Source: DATLAN01 sp035527455 (lineage in GTDB: Bacteria > Planctomycetota > Planctomycetia > Pirellulales > Thermoguttaceae). Taken from it: a DNA stretch of 64,000 nt. This document shows positions 52,211 through 58,861 of the stretch, piece after piece. A program made the position numbers and the translations under genes. The notes below the pieces were generated by a model, which was not told where the DNA came from, did no database searches, and saw only the letters and a program-made list of their open reading frames with translations. Within the stretch, counting starts at the first letter, position 1; each line of letters opens with the position of its first letter. The stretch covers positions 4,992 through 68,991 of the forward strand of contig DATLAN010000080.1 of the NCBI GenBank assembly GCA_035527455.1. The letters run 5' to 3'.

Positions 52211-52642
52211 GTGGCACCCACCGGCACCCTATCACTGATGCTATTGATGGTCTCGGCCCATCCGATGGGCCCGAACATGGAGCCGGCTTACTCATCCCCT
52301 TGGATAAATGGGGAAACTGCGATGTCTGCACCCATGGAAACGATGCCGGGAGAATCCTACTCCTCGTCGTACTATGAGGGCTCCAGCATGTTGCCCCACC
52401 TTGCCTATTTTCCGGCATTGCACGGATACTACTATTTCCGGCCCTATTCGCTCCGCCACCTCCAACAGCACCAAGCCGCCGTCGTCCGATGGGGGGGCGA
52501 TCCTCGTAACCCCTACGCGAACGTTATATTCGAACGGCTGGATGATGGGTTCCAGACAGACCCGGCCCGCGTACCGGCCGAGGAAATTCCAACGCCTAAC
52601 CCCTACAACCCCGCTCCAAATTACTACCCCACACTACAATAG
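52211..52642 (+). CDS. Planctomycete-type exported protein of unknown function
   Basis: 143 residues. GTG start with a strong ribosome-binding site GGAGGT at 52200-52205, 5 bases away. The N-terminus is mildly hydrophobic (GTLSLMLLMVSAHPMG) and may be a weak signal peptide. The middle carries a conserved-looking block LPHLAYFPALHGYYYFRPYS then HLQQHQAAVVRWGGDPRNPYANVIFERL; I associate this pattern with small Pirellulales proteins, from memory. Pro/Asn/Tyr-rich end. Divergent from cpaC with a 290-bp spacer, followed 60 bp later by the ClpP-like gene. Confidence 0.68.
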   Translation: MAPTGTLSLMLLMVSAHPMGPNMEPAYSSPWINGETAMSAPMETMPGESYSSSYYEGSSMLPHLAYFPALHGYYYFRPYSLRHLQQHQAAVVRWGGDPRNPYANVIFERLDDGFQTDPARVPAEEIPTPNPYNPAPNYYPTLQ

Positions 52643-52702
52643 AAGCCGGTTATCACGCTTTCTGGAGGTCGCTTCTGCACGGAGTTTCGGCCCCGGTAAA
52701 CG

Positions 52703-53305
52703 GTGATCTTGGATCGGCTTTTCTCTTGGGTGCCATGCGGCACCGGGATACTCGCAAACCCGATGGACGGTTCCGACCAGCAACGCGAAGGCCCGATCGA
52801 GATTCCTCTAGTGGGGGATCTGACAGAGAACCAAAGCGACCTGTGCGAGAAGCTCTTGTCCGTGGAGCCGGGCGGCGAGTGTATTCTGTATATCGATTCC
52901 CTCGGCGGCAGCCCCTATTGCGCAATGGCCCTGACTTCGCTGATCGTGCTGCGTGGGCTCCGGGCAATCGGGATCGTGGCCGGCGAGTGTTCTTCGGCGG
53001 CCCTGTGGCCCTTCGCCGCCTGCCGACGCAGACTGGTTACCCCCTATAGCGTTCTTCTGTTTCACCCCATGAAGTGGCAGAGCGAGGAAAATGTCGACCT
53101 GGGCGAGGCCGCCGAGTGGGCACGTCATTTCAGACAACTCGAGACCGAAATGGACCTGCTGCTGGCCAATCTATTCGGTGTCCCCAACGAAAAGATCCTC
53201 GCGTGGGTCCGTCCGGGCCGTTACGTCAGCGGTCCCGAAATGGCCGAAACCGGCCTGGCCGAATTGATCGAGCTGAAATCGCTGGACTTTCTGGTCCGAG
53301 GTTAG
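52703..53305 (+). CDS. ClpP-like serine protease homologue, third paralogue
   Basis: 200 residues. The ClpP/crotonase-like fold is recognisable: LYIDSLGGSPYCAMALTSLI (handle and oxyanion Gly), GECSSAALWPFAAC with the Ser position, and SVLLFHPMKWQSEE with the His. The third residue is missing: where ClpP has DRDxxM(S/T)AEEA, this protein has RPGRYVSGPEMAETG. It may be inactive or use a dyad. GTG at 52703 begins the longest frame; an ATG at 52763 (MDGSDQQREGP), right before the conserved part, is an equally good start. It is not linked to tig. Confidence 0.7.
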   Translation: MILDRLFSWVPCGTGILANPMDGSDQQREGPIEIPLVGDLTENQSDLCEKLLSVEPGGECILYIDSLGGSPYCAMALTSLIVLRGLRAIGIVAGECSSAALWPFAACRRRLVTPYSVLLFHPMKWQSEENVDLGEAAEWARHFRQLETEMDLLLANLFGVPNEKILAWVRPGRYVSGPEMAETGLAELIELKSLDFLVRG

Positions 53306-53314
53306 TTCGGCCCC

Positions 53315-54061
53315 TCAGTGTTTCGCCAAGGGTTTTCGCGCCGTAACCAGCGCCCCTTCCGTGCAGGAGGAGGTGCGATAACCGGTCCACCCGTGGAACT
53401 TCGCGTCGACGAAGCCCGCATCCGCCAGCATTTTCAGGAGCGACCGCTCCCAAATCGCGCCGGTGATTCAGTCGGACCAGGTGCCCTTTCTTGACACCTG
53501 CTCGGGCGTCACTTCCTCGTGAAGCAGAATATCCGCCATTCGAAGCCGGCCGCCCGGCCGGAGCACACGGTACACTTCGGAGATGACTGCCGGCTTGTCG
53601 ACGCAGAGATTCAACACGCCGTTGGAGATGGCCACGTCGATGCTGCCGCCGTCCAGCGGAAGATTCGCCACGTCGGCCTGCAAGAACTCGACGTTGTTCA
53701 CTCCGAGGGACCGGGCATTGTCGCGGGCCTTCTCGACCATGGCCTCGGTCACGTCCACGCCGACGACTTTGCCCGCCGGTCCCACGCATCGGGCCGCCAG
53801 CAGGCAATCCAAGCCGGCGCCGCTGCCCAGATCCAGCACCCTTTCTCCAGGGCGCAGCTCTCCCAATCCCAGCGGATTGCCCACGCCGCAAAAAGAGTCG
53901 GTCACCGAAGAAGGCAATGCGGCCAGCTCATCCTCGCCGTAGCCGAGAGTTCGAGCGCTGTCCAGGCCGACCGGGAATTTGCTCTCCCGTTCCGGTGTGT
54001 CAGCGATCCGAGAGAATCGTTGGCGGACAGCCTTCTGGATTTCGTCTGGAGATTCGTGCAT
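53315..54061 (-). CDS. ArsM-like SAM-dependent methyltransferase, probable selenoprotein (UGA at 53468-53470 read as Sec)
   Basis: Read through the UGA the protein has 248 residues, Sec being residue 198. Motif I is VLDLGSGAGLDCLLAARCVG, then VVGVDVTEAMVEKARDNA, and VYRVLRPGGRLRMADI, as in arsenite methyltransferases. Before the UGA the frame reads GTWSD; after it ITGAIWERSLLKMLADAGFVDAKFHGWTGY continues the fold without shift to a stop at 53315. ArsM relatives have a conserved Cys here (W-x-x-C-I-x-G-A). A hairpin at 53436-53451 fits a bacterial SECIS. The other As-binding Cys of ArsM (SNCVINL) is Gly here (SNGVLNL), so the substrate may differ. A stop-truncated 197-residue protein would lack the C-terminal subdomain. 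Confidence 0.82.
53436..53451 (-). promoter_or_regulatory. Candidate bacterial SECIS element
   Basis: In the mRNA, GGGAGC and GCUCCU pair (six pairs, one G-U) around a four-base loop GGUC. The stem starts 17 bases and the loop 23 bases after the UGA, within the window known for bacterial SelB-binding hairpins. The E. coli fdhF element also carries GGUC in its apical loop, at 19-22 bases. Confidence 0.7.
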
Positions 54062-54119
54062 CTCACTTTTCCTTACTCACGGCTGAAGTCCACCCCTTGC
54101 GCCAGTATGGCTCTACTCG

Positions 54120-54147
54120 ATTATACCGCCGATTGTCAAGAATCGGC
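54120..54147 (-). promoter_or_regulatory. -10 box with overlapping inverted repeat, upstream of the Sec-methyltransferase gene
   Basis: On the minus strand a perfect TATAAT (54125-54120) lies 59 bases before the ATG. Directly upstream, between -10 and the expected -35, is GCCGATT-N6-AATCGGC (54147-54128), a perfect 7-bp inverted repeat placed where a repressor would block polymerase. The TTGACA within it is only 8 bases from the -10 and cannot be its -35. Confidence 0.5.
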
Positions 54148-54404
54148 AGAACTTCTCGCTTCCTCAACCCGGACATTGGAAGAGCTTTTCCTCGGTCCGT
54201 CGAAAATGAAAATCCGATCGCCAATCCAAGAAACCACGCAACTTCTCCTTGCTCCAAACGAGGATACGTATCACAGAAACACAAGCCAACATGAATGCGG
54301 TCAGCGAGTTCCAAGACCCATCGACACACCGCCACCTCCCGGGGCAACACAAGTACCAGCTTTCCGACTCCGATGGCCCCGGCGAGGTGGCGTTTTACCG
54401 GGAT

Positions 54405-54433
54405 TTGCGGCCGCGTCCGAGTTCTCGTATAAT
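54405..54433 (+). promoter_or_regulatory. Probable sigma-70-type promoter for the DUF1598 gene
   Basis: TTGCGG at 54405-54410 and a perfect TATAAT at 54428-54433 with a 17-base spacer, 80 bases before the ATG at 54513. Confidence 0.65.
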
Positions 54434-54512
54434 GATCCAGGCCATTCCCGGCGGTTCCGCCGGGGCGCCGTCCGGAGGGGAGACTTCAGTTCGGGACGGA
54501 ACGGAGGTGACC

Positions 54513-56258
54513 ATGTCGAGGCGCCTGGCGTTGGGGGTTTGGCCCCGAATCGTGGTGGTCGGGCTGATGGCCCGAGTTCTCTGCTTCACGCCGGCACATG
54601 CGGCGGAAAACGACCCGCAGGACGCGTTGATCCGCGCGCAGATCGCCGCCGGCGAGTTTGCCCCGGCCGTGGCGGCGGCCCGTGCGGCGGCCGATCCGCA
54701 GCGCCGCGACCGTCTGCTGGCCGAAATCGCCGTGGCCCAGGCTGCCGTCGGGGCGCGTGAGGGCGCCTTGCGCACGGTGGCGGAGATGTACGACGACCGC
54801 AACCGCGCCGAGGCCCTTTCTCGGATTGCCGCCCAACTTTTCGGGGGACGCGGCGGCGGGGCCCAAGCCGACTTCGACCCCCTGATCGAACTAATCACCT
54901 CCACCATCGCGCCGGCGTCCTGGGAAACGGTTGGCGGGCCGGGGGCCATCGCGCCGTTTGCCACCGGCGTATACGTCGATGCCCAGGGTGTGCTCCGGCC
55001 GCTGATGAAGCAGAAAGTCACCGGCACATTGGGTACGCTGCATGCCGCCAGCGCGGTCCAAGCCGGCCAAGAGGACGTACGGCGGAGTTCACCGCTGCGG
55101 AAAGTCTCGTTGCCGAGGTTGGAGAAGCAAATCCAACTGCGTCTGGCGGCCGGCCGAGGGCCGACCGAAGCCATGCAAGTCCTGGCCGGCCTGCAACGCA
55201 TCGAGTACGTCTTCGTCTATCCCGACACCGGCGACCTGGTCCTGGCCGGACCGGCCGGAGACTGGGCCCTCGACGGGGAGAACCGCATCGTCGGCAGCGA
55301 CACGGGTTTGCCGGTCCTCCGGCTGGACGACCTGGTAGTCGTACTCCGCCACATGATGAGCGGACCCGACGCCCGATTCGGCTGCGCGATCGTCCCCACG
55401 CAACAGGCCTTGGCGCGCACGCAGCTCTTTTTGAACGAATCGAATCCCGATTTCCGAAATGCCGCCGACCGGGAAGCCTGGCTGGAACAACTCCGCTCGC
55501 GGCTGGGGAAGCAACAGATCGACGTCTACGGGCTCGACCCGCGCACCCGCGCCGCTCGGGTCATGGTCGAAGCCGACTATCGCATGAAGCTGGTCGGCAT
55601 GGGCCTGGAAGAGGGCGTGCCCGGCGTGGAGAGTTACCTCGAGTCGATCCGCGTTCGCCCGGGCGAGGCCCCGCCGCCGATGGGCGTTCTCCGCTGGTGG
55701 TTCACGCTCGACTACGACGCGGTGCTGGCCAGCCAAGACGGCAGCGCCTTCGCCGTTCGCGGCCAGGGCGTGAAAGTCTTGAGCGAAAACGAACTGCTCA
55801 CGGCCGAAGGCAAACGGGTCCACACGGGCGAGTCCGAAGAGTTGAACCGTCAGTTCGCCCGGAGCTTCACGCAACACTTCGCGGCCCTCTGTCGGAAATA
55901 CCCCGTTTACGCCGAGTTACGAAATGTTTTCGACCTGGCGCTGGTCGGTGCGTTGATCCAAAGCGAGGAGTTGGCCCAGAAGGCCGCTTGGCATTTGACC
56001 TGTTTCGGCGATGCCGGCGCGTACTCGTTTCCACTCGGCCCGGCCCCGAAGCAAGTGGAAACGGTTGCCAATTACCGCACGATCCGCTCGGGCACGAAGA
56101 TCCACACGATATCCGGCGTCAGCGGCGGAGTGCGCGTCGATCCCGCCCGGCTGGTCACGCGTCGGGCCATTGAAATCGACCGTTACAGCGGCCTGGAAGA
56201 CCGTCGCTCGGCTGCGGCCGTGAAAGGGCTGCCGGCCGCGGCGTGGTGGTGGGATTAG
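54513..56258 (+). CDS. DUF1598-domain exported protein
   Basis: 581 residues. A long signal peptide (IVVVGLMARVLCFTPAHAAE) with an AHA-A cleavage site. Residues about 33-110 are helical with TPR-like Ala-rich pairs. The core has EAMQVLAGLQRIEYVFVYPDTGDLVLAGPAGDW and MRPLL-like elements typical of DUF1598, a planctomycete-restricted family without known function. GGAGGTGA lies 3-4 bases before the ATG at 54513; the longer open frame upstream is not supported. The final 20 residues are basic, ending AAAWWWD. Confidence 0.85.
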   Translation: MSRRLALGVWPRIVVVGLMARVLCFTPAHAAENDPQDALIRAQIAAGEFAPAVAAARAAADPQRRDRLLAEIAVAQAAVGAREGALRTVAEMYDDRNRAEALSRIAAQLFGGRGGGAQADFDPLIELITSTIAPASWETVGGPGAIAPFATGVYVDAQGVLRPLMKQKVTGTLGTLHAASAVQAGQEDVRRSSPLRKVSLPRLEKQIQLRLAAGRGPTEAMQVLAGLQRIEYVFVYPDTGDLVLAGPAGDWALDGENRIVGSDTGLPVLRLDDLVVVLRHMMSGPDARFGCAIVPTQQALARTQLFLNESNPDFRNAADREAWLEQLRSRLGKQQIDVYGLDPRTRAARVMVEADYRMKLVGMGLEEGVPGVESYLESIRVRPGEAPPPMGVLRWWFTLDYDAVLASQDGSAFAVRGQGVKVLSENELLTAEGKRVHTGESEELNRQFARSFTQHFAALCRKYPVYAELRNVFDLALVGALIQSEELAQKAAWHLTCFGDAGAYSFPLGPAPKQVETVANYRTIRSGTKIHTISGVSGGVRVDPARLVTRRAIEIDRYSGLEDRRSAAAVKGLPAAAWWWD

Positions 56259-56865
56259 GGCGCATGAAGAAGCCCCGTCCCGGAGTTCGAGGACGGGGCT
56301 CCCTGAAGGTGAGCCCGGAATTGCGGTCAACTGGGGATGTCGACCGAAGGAATCGTGGGGATGCAATGGACGATTGGACTCACCTGCCATCGATCGATGG
56401 CTGTTGGGTAAGAAGGAACGTGAAGTAACGCGTGAAGGATGCAAGCCTCATGCCAATGGCACGCTTCCCCCGTCCGCTTGCTTTGGTGCAACGTCCCTAA
56501 TCTGTTATTCAACCGGCACTTGCGCCGACGGCGTGGAAGCGGCTGAAGCCGACACCCACGGCGGCGACACGTCGCTTTTTGGCAATCCGCGGCCGCGTGG
56601 ATGATGCCCGAACTCGACGCCGGCCGCCCTGCTTCGAGCGTTTCCACCCGGAAGCCGGCACCCGGGCGGATTTCCCACTCGGCAGACTTTACGGTGCCGG
56701 CCATCTTTGCCCCCGGATTGTTTACAAAACGCCGCCCTCGGGCCCTTGGTCGTCGGGTACTCGCACTAGGGTTCAATGAGCCGCCGAGTTGCACCGCAAC
56801 GCGACGGCCCGATCGGTGGGTTCGTACCCTTAGGGTAACTTCCGAAAGGCAAAACGAGAGGTGCG
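56259..56865. other. Intergenic region, 607 bp, without convincing gene
   Basis: Only the hairpin at 56271-56300 stands out. The stretch 56370-56860 includes short frames on both strands with no motif or ribosome-binding site. AGAGG shortly before 56866 serves the DUF1540 gene. Confidence 0.5.
56271..56300 (+). terminator. Possible transcription terminator hairpin after the DUF1598 gene
   Basis: AGCCCCGTCC and GGACGGGGCT form a perfect 10-bp stem with a 10-base loop, 13 bases after the stop codon. It is not followed by a T run, so it would be an atypical intrinsic terminator or a 3'-end stabilising hairpin. Confidence 0.5.
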
Positions 56866-57153
56866 ATGATGGAAATGGTGCGGATCATTCAGTGCGACGC
56901 GGCCGACTGCGCGTACAACCAGAACAGCCAGTGCCACGCAATGGCCATTACCGTCGGCGGCGGCATGGACCACAAGTGCGACACCTTCACGACGGGAACC
57001 GGCCAAGGCGGCTTCCCCGACGTGATCGGCGGCGTGGGCGCCTGCAAAGCCGCCTCGTGCAGGCACAACATGAACCTCGAGTGCGAAGCGCCCGGCATCA
57101 AAATCGGCCGCGAAGCGGGACTGGTCGACTGCCTGACGTTCGAACCCGGGTGA
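56866..57153 (+). CDS. DUF1540-like small Cys-rich protein
   Basis: 95 residues with two similar Cys motifs: IQCDAADCAYNQNSQCHAMAITV ... CDTF and GACKAASCRHNMNLECEAPGIKI ... CLTF. Each has the C-x(4)-C-x(7)-C plus later C pattern of DUF1540, which probably binds a metal such as zinc. Similar double-domain proteins occur across bacteria without a known function. Two successive ATGs (56866, 56869) are possible starts. Confidence 0.8.
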   Translation: MMEMVRIIQCDAADCAYNQNSQCHAMAITVGGGMDHKCDTFTTGTGQGGFPDVIGGVGACKAASCRHNMNLECEAPGIKIGREAGLVDCLTFEPG

Positions 57154-57160
57154 ACCGGCT

Positions 57161-57314
57161 GGCACCAAACGGTTCTTGACATCGTTGCGGTAAACTCCGG
57201 GGTGGCACGCCCTGAGGAACGAAGGGCGTGGTACGTCGGGAAAACACGCCCTTCGTTCCTCAGGGCGTGCCACCCACCACCGCCAATATGTCGTGGTGCA
57301 ATACACGCACCCTA
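57161..57314. repeat. Family A palindromic element, copy 6, complete type
   Basis: Left flank GGCACCAAACGGTTCTTGAC, palindrome 57200-57275, right flank with GTCGTGGTGCAATACACGCA to CCCTA at 57314. It separates the convergent DUF1540 and PQQ-propeller genes. Its last three bases (CTA) are the complement of the latter gene's TAG stop. Confidence 0.92.
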
Positions 57315-58619
57315 CCGACTCGGGCCGATGGCGTATAGATGCCCTTCGGCGCGGAGGTAGATCCGTCCGCCGCTGATCGCCGGCGAGGCGAAGCACCGCT
57401 CGCCCAGTTCGTTCTCGGCCACCACGTCGAACGTCTCGCCGGGGCGGACGATCGTGGTGACGCCTTCGTCGGAGAGGAAATGGACCAGGCCCTCGGCCTC
57501 GACCAGCGAGGCGCTGTAGTGCGGGCCGATCCGTTCCATCCAACACCGCCGGCCGGTCTCGGCCTCGAAGCAACTGGCGATGCCGATATCCGAGACGACC
57601 AGGAAGTACCTGCCCCCGCCGGCGACGATCGGCGAAGGCACGTACGAGCAGCCCTTGGTCGTGTGCCAGACCACGTGCGTGTCGGTCACGTTGCCTTGCC
57701 CGTCGGGGCGGATGGCCATGATGTGGAACTCGGGGAACCCGGCCGTCATGAAGAACAGCTCCCCGTTGAAGACCAGCGAGGCGACGTACTGTTCGGTGGG
57801 GCCGTCGATGATCCAGTGCCGCCGGCCGTTTTGGGGATCGTAACTGGCCACGCACTTCGTGCCGGAGAGGACCATCTGCACGCGGCCGTCGATCTCGCGG
57901 ATGATCGGGGGGCAGTAGCTCCGCGTGTTGTTCACCCGGGGCCGTTTCCAGACCGTCTTGCCGGTGGCCCGATCCAGCGCGACCAGGTAGCCGTCTCCGT
58001 CGTGGTCGCCGTTGAGGATGACGAGGCTTTCGTACAGGATCGGCGAGCTGCAATAGCCGTGCCGGCTGGAGAAGCGCCCCGGCCGGGCGACCCATTGTTG
58101 CTCGCCCTGGAAGTCGTACGCCGCCACCAACATGTTGCCCGGCGTGGCCATGTCGCCGCCGGCGGGATCGCTCGGATCCGCCAAAGCCGTGTCGGGCTCG
58201 AGGAAGGAGACGTAGACGAGTTTGCCGTCGGCCGCCGGCGTGCTCGAGGCGTAGCTGTTCAGCCGGTGCTGCTTTTCCAACGGAGCACGGAGCACGACTT
58301 GTTGCCAAAGGATCCGCCCACTGCCGCGGTCGAGACACGACAAGACGCGATCCTTGATCTCCTCGAAGCAAGTGACGAGGAAGATCCGCTCGCCGAAGAC
58401 GATCGGCGAGCCATGACCCTTGCCGGGGATGGCCGCCTTCCAAGCGATGTTCTTCCCGTCCGCTCCGTTCCAGCGGATGGGGATCTCCTTCTCCACGCTG
58501 GTCCCGTCGCTGCGCGGCCCTCGCCAGCCGGGCCAGTCCTCGGCCGCGGTCTCGGCAGGGAGAAACAGGGGAAACAGGCACAAGAGACACAAGAGGAGGA
58601 TTGACGTCTTTGGCGGCAC
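57312..58619 (-). CDS. Secreted PQQ-like beta-propeller protein (BamB/quinoprotein type)
   Basis: 435 residues. GTG start (58617-58619) giving signal peptide PPKTSILLLCLLCLFPLFLP, then mature EDWPGWRGPRSDGTS, the standard opening of planctomycete PQQ-propeller proteins. The propeller blades are visible as repeated W/Y-containing strands (RVLSCLDRGSGRILWQQVV, YLVALDRATGKTVWKRP, SCFEAETGRRCWMERI, GRIYLRAEGHLYAIG). Role unknown: possibly dehydrogenase or protein-binding scaffold in the periplasm. The stop codon comes from a palindromic element. Confidence 0.85.
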   Translation of the reverse strand: MPPKTSILLLCLLCLFPLFLPAETAAEDWPGWRGPRSDGTSVEKEIPIRWNGADGKNIAWKAAIPGKGHGSPIVFGERIFLVTCFEEIKDRVLSCLDRGSGRILWQQVVLRAPLEKQHRLNSYASSTPAADGKLVYVSFLEPDTALADPSDPAGGDMATPGNMLVAAYDFQGEQQWVARPGRFSSRHGYCSSPILYESLVILNGDHDGDGYLVALDRATGKTVWKRPRVNNTRSYCPPIIREIDGRVQMVLSGTKCVASYDPQNGRRHWIIDGPTEQYVASLVFNGELFFMTAGFPEFHIMAIRPDGQGNVTDTHVVWHTTKGCSYVPSPIVAGGGRYFLVVSDIGIASCFEAETGRRCWMERIGPHYSASLVEAEGLVHFLSDEGVTTIVRPGETFDVVAENELGERCFASPAISGGRIYLRAEGHLYAIGPSR

Positions 58620-58861
58620 AGATTGATCCTCGGTCGATCTCGGGGGGATTCCGGGACGTGGGGGTCCATTATAACAGACCGGGGTGCAGACGCCATCGCG
58701 AAGCGTCGACGACCCCCCGCCGCTTGCGGCTTCGCCCGGTTCGCACATCCCGCGGCCTTCTTCTCGGGAGCACCTGCGATCCGGATTTGACCGGACCGAT
58801 TGCCGACGTGTTCCGTCACGCGGACCGCCCTGATTGGAGCTATCAGCCACCCGCCGGCGGA

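Larger units (their letters stand above)
54062..54512. other. Divergent regulatory region of the Sec-methyltransferase and DUF1598 genes
   Basis: It holds a minus-strand promoter/operator candidate (54120-54147) and a plus-strand promoter (54405-54433). The stretch between, 54150-54400, is lower in GC and shows no coding frame with support. Confidence 0.6.

Noticed and set aside
53468..53470. UGA as a plain nonsense mutation (pseudogene)
   Set aside because: Downstream sequence has no further lesions, the codon falls on a conserved Cys column, and a SECIS-like hairpin follows; a pseudogene would fit less well, though it is not excluded.
53468..54061. Complete 197-residue methyltransferase ending at the UGA
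   Set aside because: It would stop in the middle of a conserved motif and lack the C-terminal subdomain encoded without interruption just after.
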